Position numbers and translations under genes: made by a program
Notes under the pieces: generated by a model
The model's input: only the letters and a program-made list of their open reading frames with translations
Told to the model about the DNA's origin: nothing
Databases searched by the model: none
In this document: in pieces, positions 1-8,043 of the stretch
Layout: the number at the start of each line of letters is the position of its first letter
Position numbering within the stretch: the first letter of the stretch is position 1
NCBI RefSeq assembly: GCF_010093085.1
Contig: NZ_MSRC01000022.1
Coordinates: forward strand, 1 to 64,000
Reading direction: 5' to 3'
Source: Bacillus sp. SKDU12
GTDB taxonomy: Bacteria > Bacillota > Bacilli > Bacillales > Bacillaceae
Length of the DNA: 64,000 nt

Positions 1-66
1 CTCTCCTCTCACGCATACTTCGCATCCTGATGCATGGACAGAGCCTCCATTCTATCCGTTTCGCTT

Positions 67-291
67 CTAGCCTTCAGACTTCCCGGCATCCTGATATCCT
101 TCCGACACGCCGGACCCCGGATAGCCTCCATACATGCCGGACCCCGGGTAGCCTCCATACATGCCGGACCCCGGATAGCCTCCATACATGCCGGACCCCG
201 GGTAGCCTCCATACATGCCAAATCCAGGACGGCCGATGCCATCGCCAAAACCAGGTCCGCCATAGATCTGTCTTGTATCAGTATCAGTCAT
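67..291 (-). CDS. yeeK: YeeK-like spore protein, Gly/Tyr-rich tandem repeats
   Basis: The ATG at 291 is preceded by a strong AAGGAGA ribosome site, so I chose it over the upstream in-frame start. The 74-residue product begins MTDTDTRQIYGGPGFG and then carries a nine-residue unit, MYGGYPGSG, four times before a short non-repetitive Ser/Glu/Lys tail. The 27-bp units alternate TAT and TAC codons, giving a 54-bp higher-order repeat. YeeK of B. subtilis is a Gly/Tyr-rich, sigma-K and GerE dependent spore-integument protein; identity here rests on the N-terminus and position next to yeeI. The product appears shorter than the 168 protein as I remember it, and the tail may result from a frameshift. 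A possible sigma-K -10 (CATATTCTG) lies upstream but is weak. Confidence 0.7.
   Translation of the reverse strand: MTDTDTRQIYGGPGFGDGIGRPGFGMYGGYPGSGMYGGYPGSGMYGGYPGSGMYGGYPGSGVSEGYQDAGKSEG
120..225 (-). repeat. 27-bp tandem repeat inside yeeK
   Basis: Four near-identical 27-bp units encode MYGGYPGSG. Alternate units differ at one synonymous position (GGG/GGA on the plus strand), so the array is really two 54-bp units. This is a protein-coding repeat, not a CRISPR. Confidence 0.85.
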
Positions 292-371
292 ATTCACTCT
301 CTCCTTCACGTAGGTTACAGTCCAGAATATGAACTTATCTGTCAGATCGTATAGGCGGCGGCCCACATAAC

Positions 372-400
372 AAAAAAAAGCAGGCTGTGATAGCCTGCTC
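372..400 (-). terminator. Terminator after yeeI
   Basis: Read on the minus strand, an 8-bp stem (AGCAGGCT/AGCCTGCT, 5-nt loop) is followed by a run of eight T. It lies just beyond the yeeI stop and separates it from yeeK. Confidence 0.85.
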
Positions 401-405
401 ATTTC

Positions 406-1125
406 TTATTCACCTAAATCAACGTTATGGTACACCTGCTGAACATCTTCCAAATCCTCTAACGCGTCAATCAGCTTTTCAAACTGTTCCTTCGCATCAT
501 CTGGAAGCGTTACTTCACTCTGCGCAAGCATCGTCAGCTCGGCAACCGAGAATTCCTCAACGCCTGCGTTTTTAAACGCCTCCTGCACCGCATGAAATTG
601 ATCTGGTTCGGCATACACGATTACACTTTCATCCTCTTCTAAAATGTCACGAACATCAACATCCGCTTCCATCAGGATTTCCAGCGCCTCATCAGCTGTT
701 TTACCGTCCACACCGATAACAGCCGTCGCATCAAACATGTAAGCAACAGATCCGCTCACACCCATGTTGCCGCCGTTTTTCCCGAACGCCGCACGCACTT
801 CCGGCGCCGTACGGTTTACATTATTCGTTAGTGCATCAACGATGATCATTGATCCATTCGGCCCGAAGCCTTCATAACGAAGCTCATCGAAATTCTCTTC
901 CGCTCCGCCCTTCGCCTTCTCAATCGCACGTTCAATGATGTTTTTCGGTACGCTGTAAGTTTTCGCACGCTCAAGCACAACCCTCAGCGCCTGGTTAGAT
1001 TCTGGATCAGGCTCGCCCTGCTTCGCTGCCACATAAATCTCACGGCCAAACTTGGCATAAATCCGACTCGTATTCGCGTCTTTAGACGCCTTCTTCTCTT
1101 TAATATTGTTCCACTTACGGCCCAT
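406..1125 (-). CDS. yeeI: YebC/PmpR (TACO1) family protein YeeI
   Basis: The 239-residue product begins [20 protein letters not shown] and is a member of the YebC/PmpR family along its whole length. These are three-domain cytoplasmic proteins with two reported roles: DNA-binding transcriptional regulators (PmpR) and, more recently, factors that relieve ribosome stalling at proline-rich stretches (YebC/TACO1). I chose ATG 1125 because GTGGAG lies a proper distance upstream; an in-frame ATG at 1182 lacks this. A B. subtilis genome has a second paralogue (YrbC). The gene has its own terminator at 372-400 and lies downstream of phrH on the same strand. Confidence 0.93.
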   Translation of the reverse strand: MGRKWNNIKEKKASKDANTSRIYAKFGREIYVAAKQGEPDPESNQALRVVLERAKTYSVPKNIIERAIEKAKGGAEENFDELRYEGFGPNGSMIIVDALTNNVNRTAPEVRAAFGKNGGNMGVSGSVAYMFDATAVIGVDGKTADEALEILMEADVDVRDILEEDESVIVYAEPDQFHAVQEAFKNAGVEEFSVAELTMLAQSEVTLPDDAKEQFEKLIDALEDLEDVQQVYHNVDLGE

Positions 1126-1264
1126 GATGCTCCACTCTCTTTCATATATATCAATCTGTATTTTGTTATTCACTTTATCCATTATACCTCAAATGGTTTG
1201 ATTGTTTCGAGTGTCTTGCGTTAGAAATAGAAGGAATCCAAGATGAACTTCGTCCGTAAAGCAA

Positions 1265-1290
1265 GAAAAAAGCCCTAGCTAAGGGCTTTC
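1265..1290 (-). terminator. Terminator at the end of phrH
   Basis: AAGCCCT pairs with AGGGCTT around a 5-nt loop and is followed by six T on the minus strand. The stem overlaps the last codons of phrH. Confidence 0.8.
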
Positions 1291-1454
1291 TTCTCCTGAT
1301 CAGTCATACTATTTTGAGGGGAATGATCGATATACGTCGTGTTTCGATCTGTTGATTCTTTAACATCGCCGGAGTTTGTCAGGAACGGAAACGAAATACC
1401 TCCACAAATCAGGGTCACACCAAGGCACATCATCACTTTTTTCTTAATAAGCAT
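1275..1454 (-). CDS. phrH: PhrH pheromone precursor (inhibitor of RapH)
   Basis: A short 59-codon frame starts at ATG 1454, inside the last codons of rapH, behind AAAGGAGAG. The product has a positively charged start, a hydrophobic core (VMMCLGVTLICGGISF) and then a small hydrophilic region containing TDRNTT. TDRNTT is, to my knowledge, the mature PhrH hexapeptide of B. subtilis. Phr precursors are exported through Sec, trimmed, re-imported by the Opp permease and bound by the cognate Rap protein. The overlap with rapH means translational coupling. The stop coincides with the stem of an intrinsic terminator. The frame is too short to be listed by most gene finders. Confidence 0.93.
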   Translation of the reverse strand: MLIKKKVMMCLGVTLICGGISFPFLTNSGDVKESTDRNTTYIDHSPQNSMTDQEKKALS

Positions 1455-2580
1455 ATAAACACTCTCCTTTTTGAATATCTTCTTGCGCTTTCAGCACGAT
1501 TCGATAAAACGCGGCAGCGCGCTCGAAATGACAGCGGCTTTCAAAAACAGCGGCAGCGCTGCGGGCACATGTTTCAATGTAAGCGTACATGTTCTTTTTT
1601 TCAAAATAGGCTAACATCTCAAAGATGCTGCTCTCATCAATACTCTCTTTGTACACCGCCTGCAAAAATGTGTACAATTGTTTATAAAGAGGCCACGCCT
1701 TAGGAGATGTTGTGACATGCTCCAGCCCTTCTTCTATGAACTGAAACGCCTTCTGTTTTTGGCCTGCTTTACATAATGTCCAGCTTAAGCCAAACAACAC
1801 TTTGGGAAGCAAGCCAGCTACTGTTTCTCTGCTTAGTTTCACCGCTTGTTGAAAGTATTGTATGGCCATCTGATAGTCTCCTGAACGGTCGTAACTATTC
1901 GCAATGTTCAACAGGGAAATGGCGATAAACTGGTCGTTTTGACTATCCAGTGCCAATTCCAGCGCCTTTTCTAAATTCTGAATCGCTCTATCATAGTGCT
2001 TGAAGTCATCATAGTTGCCCGCGATCACAAACAAGCTTTGTATGGTTCTAATGCTGTATAGTGGATGTTTACGGTAAATGTCTAAGGCTTGAAGGATGTG
2101 ATGCATTGACACATGGTTTTGCTTCATATGATAAAACGCTTCTGCCACTTTAAAATGGAATTCAGCCTTCTCAATTTCATCTGACAAAAACGGCAGTTCA
2201 TTTTCCGCCTCGCGATAAAACTTGATCGCTTTCACATATTCTTTTTGATCAAATTCATACATGCCGCGGAAAAATAAAGAGTAGTATTTCAAAAGACCTG
2301 TGAGTTTTTTCTGAGGAGTTTCAATCGTTTCCAGAAGCTCTGTCACTGTAGGGCGATTCCCGTATGTTTGTCCCGGCTCTAAATAATCCAGCATCAGCTG
2401 GTGCCGAAAACACATAAGAGAATAATAGATCAGCAAATCCTGATCCTCTTCCATCTGCTGAATGTCCTGCTCCACCTCCGCTTTCAGAATCTCAGCATCC
2501 GGAACACTGAATTGACGAATCATCTTGTACCATTCATTAATTTTTACACCAACATGCGAAGATGGTATGGCTTGACTCAA
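1444..2580 (-). CDS. rapH: RapH response-regulator aspartate phosphatase
   Basis: The 378-residue product is a Rap protein: an N-terminal three-helix bundle (KINEWYKMIRQFSVPDAEIL) and a C-terminal TPR domain. RapH dephosphorylates Spo0F~P, delaying sporulation, and sequesters ComA, delaying competence; PhrH relieves both. I chose the TTG at 2580 because AAAGGGAGGG stands directly before it at good spacing, and because Rap proteins begin close to this point; an in-frame ATG at 2628 would add an atypical 16-residue leader. The end is the standard KGECLYAY followed by a stop, overlapping phrH by 11 bases. In B. subtilis rapH is controlled by ComA and repressed by RghR; I see no clear ComA box in 2581-2757. 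Confidence 0.95.
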   Translation of the reverse strand: MSQAIPSSHVGVKINEWYKMIRQFSVPDAEILKAEVEQDIQQMEEDQDLLIYYSLMCFRHQLMLDYLEPGQTYGNRPTVTELLETIETPQKKLTGLLKYYSLFFRGMYEFDQKEYVKAIKFYREAENELPFLSDEIEKAEFHFKVAEAFYHMKQNHVSMHHILQALDIYRKHPLYSIRTIQSLFVIAGNYDDFKHYDRAIQNLEKALELALDSQNDQFIAISLLNIANSYDRSGDYQMAIQYFQQAVKLSRETVAGLLPKVLFGLSWTLCKAGQKQKAFQFIEEGLEHVTTSPKAWPLYKQLYTFLQAVYKESIDESSIFEMLAYFEKKNMYAYIETCARSAAAVFESRCHFERAAAFYRIVLKAQEDIQKGECLYAY

Positions 2581-2763
2581 TGGTTTCCCTCCCTTTCTGT
2601 AAGATATGTCATATTCTATCAATCCCAAATTTTGAAAACAAGAGAATAGGAAGAATTTGCTTTTTCATCCTGTCAAAAGCTTTCAAATCCCTTTTTCATC
2701 CTTTACAAATAAAAATAAAAGAGTGCAAATCTATGAAAAGATTCTATGTAAAGGAGAATGCCG

Positions 2764-3421
2764 ATGCCAGTCACACAAGTGATCATTAGACTTTTCATCG
2801 CCTTTATCATATTGCTGGTGTTAACAAGACTGATGGGCAGAAAAGAGATCTCCCAGCTGCCCTTTTTTAACTTTATTTCAGCCATGTCCATTGGAACGAT
2901 CGGAGCCTCGCTTGCCATTGACTCAACCATCAGTACCAAAAATGGAATAATCGCCTTGTTGGTATGGAGCGCTTTTACAATCATCATCGGGTTTCTGGAT
3001 ATTACATTTCCCGCCGTTCGGTTCGCGGTTCACGCCAGTCATTCTGCGCTCAAAAAAGCTCGAATTGATATCGATACTTTACAATCTTTACTTCGAAAAA
3101 AATATCTTTTCAATTGCCAAAGTGGATGATGCTTTTTACGAATCAGACGGCACTGTATCTATTTTGAAAAAGGAAGTACACCAAAGCGTGACAAAACAGG
3201 ACATGAACATGCAAGGAGAAAACAAAAAAGTATCTCATTCCGCTTCAGTCATAGCTGATGGAAAAGTGAAAGAAGGCAACTTAAAAAAATTGCATCTGAA
3301 CAGACAATGGCTGATGGTTCGGCTAAAGGAAGCCGGCACCCAACATCCTAAAGAAGTATTTTACGCAGAAGTTCAAACAGACGGCACTCTGTATATCGTT
3401 AAAAAAGAGGATCTCACTTGA
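2764..3421 (+). pseudogene. Broken DUF421 (YetF/YcaP-like) membrane protein gene
   Basis: The first frame (start ATG 2758 or 2764, after AAAGGAG) encodes the three-helix membrane part of a DUF421 protein with the family hallmark LMGRKEISQLPFFNFISAMSIG. It stops at 3129. The C-terminal cytoplasmic part (KVDDAFYESDGTVSILKK onward, to the stop at 3421) continues in another frame. Adding one A to the run of seven A at 3096-3102 joins them as LRKKNIFSIAKVDDAF. A second lesion is likely: between the last membrane helix and LKKARIDIDTL the usual linker with a GxPxxxI-type segment appears deleted. DUF421 paralogues in Bacillus (YetF, YrbG, YkjA, YdfR, YdfS) localise to membranes, several in spores. 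Confidence 0.8.
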
Positions 3422-3422
3422 A

Positions 3423-3467
3423 TAAAAAAGGTGGAAACAGTCTGCTCTCACTGTTTCCACCTTTTTT
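3423..3467. terminator. Bidirectional terminator between DUF421 remnant and Csp-like gene
   Basis: A 16-bp perfect stem (AAAAAGGTGGAAACAG and its complement, 10-nt loop) has A and T runs on both sides, so it can stop transcription arriving from either of the convergent genes. Confidence 0.9.
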
Positions 3468-3478
3468 CAAACTGAATG

Positions 3479-3805
3479 TTATACTGCTTGTTTACAAGCC
3501 TCAGCACATGAAAAACAAGCTTCAGCGCAATCCTGAAAATGCTCTTTGTCATGCTTTTTGCATTCATTTCCGCAAGCCTCACAAATCGCAGCGCAAGCCT
3601 GTGTCAGCTCAGAAACAAACGGCGTGCCTCTTACAATCGCTTGCGCTACAAACGCACAAATATCAGCACAATCCCGGTCCAACCGAATGCAGTCTGCCAT
3701 CATATTCTCATTTTCTTCTTTTAAACAGGCGTCATAGCAACGATTGCACGCAACCATGCAGTCGTGCAGCGCCTCAACTAATGATTGATATTGTTCATAT
3801 GCCAT
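3479..3805 (-). CDS. YhjQ/Csp-type four-helix Cys-rich copper-binding protein
   Basis: The 108-residue product begins MAYEQYQSLVEALHDCMVAC and has 14 cysteines, most in CxxxC pairs (CMVACNRC, CAAICEACGNEC, CAEACFSCAEAC). This is the pattern of the four-helix-bundle cysteine-rich family (DUF326), which includes bacterial copper storage proteins (Csp) and B. subtilis YhjQ. Cys residues line the bundle core and bind many Cu(I) ions. No signal peptide is visible, so it would be cytosolic. Start ATG 3805 follows AGGAGG. This is not the usual yhjQ locus, so it is probably a paralogue in the accessory segment. Function in copper storage is inferred from the family only. Confidence 0.85.
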   Translation of the reverse strand: MAYEQYQSLVEALHDCMVACNRCYDACLKEENENMMADCIRLDRDCADICAFVAQAIVRGTPFVSELTQACAAICEACGNECKKHDKEHFQDCAEACFSCAEACKQAV

Positions 3806-3939
3806 TCGTAAACCCTCCTATGAATATGATTCCATTTATACCGTATCCGCTTCATTCGCTCGTAAAACATGACACTCTAACAAAAAAGGCCTATGTCTGC
3901 AAACAGATACATTGCGACATAAACCACTCTCGATTTACA

Positions 3940-3966
3940 AAAAAAGAACTCCTCAATGGAAGTTCT
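3940..3966 (-). terminator. Terminator after the orphan nuclease gene
   Basis: On the minus strand AGAACTTCC pairs imperfectly with GGAGTTCT (one bulge) and is followed by seven T. It overlaps the last bases of the gene at 3966. Confidence 0.7.
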
Positions 3967-4856
3967 CACTTATTTATCTCATAGGATTGCTTGATCAACC
4001 CCATGATATATTCAATATGTTCGTCATCTTTTATGAAAATCTCATAGTCTCCATTTCCCCAGTGGCCGGTCTCAGAGACATCTCGCATTCTCTCTTCAGG
4101 GTCATGCAATTCTCCCTTTTTCATATTCACCCACACCTTAAGCCCGCTTTTTAATAGAGAAATATCCGCGAAGTTCCGCTTATTTGCCGTAAACGCGATA
4201 TACATTTTTGTCGGTTTAATTGAAATATGCTCGCCCAAATTTAAAATGAATTCCTTTAGCTGCTGATAAAGCTCTATGATATCAAATGTCTTCTCTGCAA
4301 GGTGGTCCTCTTCAGAAAACACTTTGATTTCTTTGCTGACCTCTTGAATGGTCTCACTTTGCCGCGAAATCGTCTTAATTGACTCGGATACGCCCTCAGC
4401 CTTCATTTGGTTTAGATGGATCAAATCATTTTCGTACCTTTTCATCTCCCACAATTCAATTGGCAGATCTTTAAAATGGATGGACTGCTTTTGATACACC
4501 GTAAAAACAGGCGCTATAAACATCACCTTCGACTGCGACCAGTCTACATCATCCCGCTTTAACGGACGCTCATCATTCTCATTGTACTCAAGAATAAAAT
4601 CAGCCTTATGATTGAGCATTGCCGCTAAATAAGCATAGCCCTGATCAACAACACTAAAGTTCTTCGAATTTTTATACTCGATAATCACAAAAGATTTCGT
4701 CTCTTCATCAAATGCCAACGTATCAATGCGAAAACGGCTGATCCTGAATTCGGATTTCACAAACTTGAGACCCAACATCTGCTGAAGATTGGCTTCACAT
4801 AAATCCTGAATCTCTTTTTCTTTTTTAAACGGTTTCTCACGGACAGCCTCTCTCAT
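3966..4856 (-). CDS. NucS/DUF91-like nuclease with C-terminal DUF5655 domain
   Basis: The 296-residue protein has an N-terminal restriction-endonuclease-like fold: RIDTLAF supplies Asp45 and VIIEYKN supplies Glu60-x-Lys62, the D...ExK triad of PD-(D/E)XK nucleases, followed by a conserved Gln region (VDQGYAYL). The C-terminal third (KPTKMYIAFTANKRNFADI to the end) matches the DUF5655 domain that often accompanies such nucleases. The family includes archaeal-type NucS relatives and orphan restriction-like proteins. The gene stands alone on the minus strand, divergent from yeeF with only about 50 bp between. The start has a weak ribosome site (GGGTCGGG). I infer a DNA-acting defence or repair role; no methylase is nearby. 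Confidence 0.75.
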   Translation of the reverse strand: MREAVREKPFKKEKEIQDLCEANLQQMLGLKFVKSEFRISRFRIDTLAFDEETKSFVIIEYKNSKNFSVVDQGYAYLAAMLNHKADFILEYNENDERPLKRDDVDWSQSKVMFIAPVFTVYQKQSIHFKDLPIELWEMKRYENDLIHLNQMKAEGVSESIKTISRQSETIQEVSKEIKVFSEEDHLAEKTFDIIELYQQLKEFILNLGEHISIKPTKMYIAFTANKRNFADISLLKSGLKVWVNMKKGELHDPEERMRDVSETGHWGNGDYEIFIKDDEHIEYIMGLIKQSYEINK

Positions 4857-4909
4857 CCCGACCCGTGGTAAAATTTTGATAGTGAGCGCACAAAAGAAGG
4901 GAAATGGTC

Positions 4910-6916
4910 ATGAAAGTATTTGAAGCAAAAACGCTACTTTCGGAAGCGACAGATCGGGCAAAAGAGTACAAAGGACTAAGAACGCAAATGATCAGCTTGA
5001 GAAAAGCATTAAAAAGCATTGCTGATCTAAGTGACAGCGAGTTCTCAGGGAAAGGCGCCAGCAATATCAAAGCCTTCTACAACGACCATGTCGGCGTCAC
5101 CGACCAATGGATCGACTACATCGACATGAAAATCGCATTTTTCAACAGCATCGCCGGAGCAGCCGAAGACAAAGGCCTTTCAAACTCATACATCGAAGAA
5201 TCCTTTCTGGAGCACGAGCTGGCAAATGCCCATAAAAAATCGAAATCCATCATGTCCGAACAGAAAAAAGCGATGAAAGACATCCTGAACGATATCGACG
5301 ACATCCTCCCGCTCGACCTGTTTTCAACAGAAACCTTCAAAGACGAGCTGGCTGATGCCAATGACAAACGCAAAAAAACGCTAGAAAAGCTAGATGCTTT
5401 GGACGAAGACCTGCAGACAGAATACGCCCTGTCAGAACCAAACGAACAATTCATCAAGTCCGATTTCCAAAAGCTCCAAGAAGCAACGGGCAAAGGCAAA
5501 AACGCAACGCCCATCCACTACAACGCCAAAGCGTACCGTGAGAGTGACATACATAAGAAAACAGGCGACATTGAAAAGCGGACGGATGCTTACTTGAAGA
5601 TTAAGAAGGAGGAAGCGAAGGAACGCGAGATTGAAAAACTGAAAGAAAGACTGAAAAACTACGATTATGCAGATGCTGATGAATTCTACTCAATGGCAAA
5701 AACGATCGGCTATGAAAATCTGACAGCAGAACAGCAAAGATACTTCACCCAAATTGAAAACACGCGTGAGCTTGAAGCAGGCTTCAAAGGGGTTGCCGTC
5801 GGCCTTTATGATTCCGGAAAAGACGCGGTCGTAGGCCTGTGGGATATGGTCACAGATCCGGGCGGAACCGTTGAAGCCATTACAGGAGCAGTGGCTCACC
5901 CGATCAAAACGTATGAAGCCATTTCAGCAGCAATCGAAGAATCGTATCAAAAAGACATGGTGAATGGTGACACCTACTCACGAGCAAGATGGGTGTCATA
6001 TGCGGTGGGCACTGTTGTCACATCAGTTGTCGGAACAAAAGGCGTAGGTGCCGTCTCCAAAACAGGCACAGCTGCCAAAGTGACAACAAAAGTAAAAAAA
6101 GCAGCAAGCAAATCAGCAAAAGCCCAAAAAGCCATAACGGTCTCAAAACAAACCGTTGATCAGATTAAACAAAAGGTAAACACAGGCATTGAAGTATCAA
6201 AAAAACACGTCAAAACCAAGTTAAATCAAATCGGAGATCTCACACTTGCGGATATTCTCCCGTATCATCCCCGTCATGACTTAGTGCCGGCGGGAGTACC
6301 TTACAACGCAGTCAACGGGGTTACACTAAAAGAAGGACTGCAGAAATTCGCCAAAGTCATCCTGCCGAAACCATACGGAACCTCAGCAAGCGGAAGACGA
6401 ACTCCAGCGCCACATGTACCGCCAGTAACCGTCAAATACGGCGAGCATTACGCAAAATGGAGCAGAAAGAAAGTGCTGAAGCCGAATGTTGTCTATAAAA
6501 CAAAAGAAGGCTACACTTACACCACTGACAACTATGGTAGAATTACAAGTGTCAAAGCAGACTTGCAGCTGGGAGAAGCAAAACGTAACCAATATGCACA
6601 GTCTAAAGCAGGTAAACCAGACCGGCTGACAGATGACGACGGAGGCCATTTAATCGCCACCCAATTCAAAGGCTCAGGCCAGTTTGACAATATCGTGCCG
6701 ATGAATTCTCAGATTAATAGGAGCGGCGGGAAATGGTACAAGTTAGAACAGGCATGGTCGCAGGCGCTTAAAGAAGAGCCTCCAAAAAAGGTTACTGTCA
6801 CAATTGAAAATGTATATGAGAGCGATTCGTTAAGACCCACTTTATTTGATATAACATATAAAATTGGAGAAGAAAGAACAAAGAGCATAACAATTAGAAA
6901 CCAATTTGGAGGCTGA
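4910..6916 (+). CDS. yeeF: LXG polymorphic toxin YeeF with C-terminal nuclease domain
   Basis: The 668-residue protein has an N-terminal LXG domain (residues 1 to about 200, helical, beginning [20 protein letters not shown]) that directs export by the type VII (Yuk/ESX) secretion system, a central pretoxin-like region with a glycine-rich hydrophobic part ([18 protein letters not shown]), and a C-terminal DNA/RNA non-specific endonuclease-like domain with DDGGHLIA, putting the catalytic His near residue 580. YeeF of B. subtilis is reported as a DNase toxin neutralised by YezG. I chose ATG 4910 for its spacing from AAGGG and because the family starts MKVFEAK. Its stop overlaps the yezG start codon region. 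From about 6780 the coding sequence turns AT-rich, as if the 3' end had been exchanged. Confidence 0.95.
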   Translation: MKVFEAKTLLSEATDRAKEYKGLRTQMISLRKALKSIADLSDSEFSGKGASNIKAFYNDHVGVTDQWIDYIDMKIAFFNSIAGAAEDKGLSNSYIEESFLEHELANAHKKSKSIMSEQKKAMKDILNDIDDILPLDLFSTETFKDELADANDKRKKTLEKLDALDEDLQTEYALSEPNEQFIKSDFQKLQEATGKGKNATPIHYNAKAYRESDIHKKTGDIEKRTDAYLKIKKEEAKEREIEKLKERLKNYDYADADEFYSMAKTIGYENLTAEQQRYFTQIENTRELEAGFKGVAVGLYDSGKDAVVGLWDMVTDPGGTVEAITGAVAHPIKTYEAISAAIEESYQKDMVNGDTYSRARWVSYAVGTVVTSVVGTKGVGAVSKTGTAAKVTTKVKKAASKSAKAQKAITVSKQTVDQIKQKVNTGIEVSKKHVKTKLNQIGDLTLADILPYHPRHDLVPAGVPYNAVNGVTLKEGLQKFAKVILPKPYGTSASGRRTPAPHVPPVTVKYGEHYAKWSRKKVLKPNVVYKTKEGYTYTTDNYGRITSVKADLQLGEAKRNQYAQSKAGKPDRLTDDDGGHLIATQFKGSGQFDNIVPMNSQINRSGGKWYKLEQAWSQALKEEPPKKVTVTIENVYESDSLRPTLFDITYKIGEERTKSITIRNQFGG

Positions 6917-6921
6917 TGAAA

Positions 6922-7404
6922 ATGGAAACTGCTAAAATAGAACAACTATATCAAAAGATTGCTGAAAAAATAAATGATATGATTCCCTCCGAATGGATGA
7001 GGGTTACTCTATATGCCGAAATTTTGGATGACTCCAGAGAAGTTTATTTTTTCTTTAACACACAAGAAGACGAAGAATATATTTATTCACACGATATTCC
7101 AGAAAATTTCCAAGTAAGTAATCGAATTTACAAAAATATGCTACTAGACCTTCAAGATTTATTTGATGAATTAAGGGATGAATTTAAAAAGCAATCCTCA
7201 GATATTTGGACTAACCTCACACTAAATTTAGAAAGAAATGGGGAGTTCTCAATTGATTATGATTATGAAGATGTACTGGCTTCAAAATATACTGATACTG
7301 AGCGACAAGTAATTTGGGAATATAAGCACTTGGGAATTACGCCAATGAGCGAGAGCAGCAGAAAGTTCCTTGAACAATATCTAAATGAACAATCGGATAA
7401 TTAA
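6922..7404 (+). CDS. yezG: YezG-family immunity protein, cognate copy
   Basis: The 160-residue acidic protein (starting METAKIEQLYQKIAEKINDMI) is the YezG immunity family (DUF600), which binds and blocks LXG nuclease toxins. It follows yeeF directly: the yeeF stop TGA overlaps an ATG at 6916, and GGAGG is best placed for the in-frame ATG at 6922, which also matches the METxK start of the paralogues. Position immediately behind the toxin makes this the cognate antidote. The C-terminus (MSESSRKFLEQYLNEQSDN) is the most divergent part compared with the two downstream copies. The gene is strongly AT-rich compared with the 5' part of yeeF. Confidence 0.92.
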   Translation: METAKIEQLYQKIAEKINDMIPSEWMRVTLYAEILDDSREVYFFFNTQEDEEYIYSHDIPENFQVSNRIYKNMLLDLQDLFDELRDEFKKQSSDIWTNLTLNLERNGEFSIDYDYEDVLASKYTDTERQVIWEYKHLGITPMSESSRKFLEQYLNEQSDN

Positions 7405-7496
7405 ATGAAACAATGTAGTTTTTTATTTACAGATGGTTAAGGATTATTTAAATATTAAATAATGCCCTCAACAATTCAAAGTTAAAGGTTAATCTA

Positions 7497-7928
7497 ATGG
7501 AAACTCAAAAAATGGGTGAACTATATCAAAAGATTGCTGAACATCTAAATGAAATGATTCCATCGCAATGGGAAAAGATCATTTTATATGCTGAAATACT
7601 TGATGACTCAGCAGATATATACTATTATTTTACAACACCAAATAATAGTGATTACTTATATTCTCATTATATACCTGGAAAATTTAATGTAAGCGAAGAA
7701 ATTTACGATCAACTGCTGATTGAACTTCAAGAGCTATTTGAAGAACTAAAAGAAGAATTTAAACTAGGCAACCAAGATATTTGGACTAATCTCACTTTAA
7801 AATTAGAAAACACCGGAAAGTTTTCAATTGATTATAATTATGATGATGTTTTATCGTCTGAACTTAATGACCTTCAAAGACGAGATGTTTGGAAATATCA
7901 AAATTTAGGGATATTGCCTGAAGATTAG
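7497..7928 (+). CDS. YezG paralogue, truncated by a nonsense codon
   Basis: This 143-residue protein aligns with YezG over its whole length (METQKMGELYQKIAEHLNEM, WTNLTLKLENTGKFSIDYN). Its TAG at 7926-7928 looks like a mutation. The same frame continues after it as NDKEFVISYFGL and a TAA at 7965-7967, which matches the C-terminus DDKQFVINYFAL of the third copy. The lost tail is 12 to 13 residues, so activity is uncertain. No toxin gene accompanies it. Extra immunity genes without toxins are typical downstream of polymorphic toxins and protect against non-self variants. The ribosome site before ATG 7497 is weak. Confidence 0.82.
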   Translation: METQKMGELYQKIAEHLNEMIPSQWEKIILYAEILDDSADIYYYFTTPNNSDYLYSHYIPGKFNVSEEIYDQLLIELQELFEELKEEFKLGNQDIWTNLTLKLENTGKFSIDYNYDDVLSSELNDLQRRDVWKYQNLGILPED

Positions 7929-7974
7929 AACGATAAAGAATTTGTAATAAGCTACTTCGGTCTATAAATCAATA

Positions 7975-8006
7975 ATGGCTCAGCGCTTCTCTGCTGGGCT
8001 ATTTTT
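7975..8006 (+). terminator. Terminator-like hairpin after the second YezG copy
   Basis: ATGGCTCAGC pairs with GCTGGGCTAT (one GU pair) around an 8-nt loop, followed by five T. A nearly identical hairpin follows the next copy, suggesting the gene plus hairpin was duplicated as a unit. Confidence 0.75.
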
Positions 8007-8043
8007 GATAACTAAGATTTCTCGACGATTGAAGGTGAAAAGA

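Noticed and set aside
120-225. Possible CRISPR-like array
   Set aside because: The 27-bp units are contiguous with no spacers and encode a protein repeat.
9-263. Minus-strand repeat frame reading CMEATRGPA units
   Set aside because: It is the shifted reading of the yeeK repeats; the frame starting MTDTDTRQIYGG has the ribosome site.
3418-3984. Plus-strand frame of 188 codons
   Set aside because: It runs across a terminator and antisense to the Csp-like gene; no ribosome site and no protein-like pattern.
7975-8043. Upstream ATG giving a 179-residue third YezG copy
   Set aside because: The ATG is part of the terminator hairpin of the preceding gene, and the TTG at 8044 has a ribosome site and matches paralogue starts.
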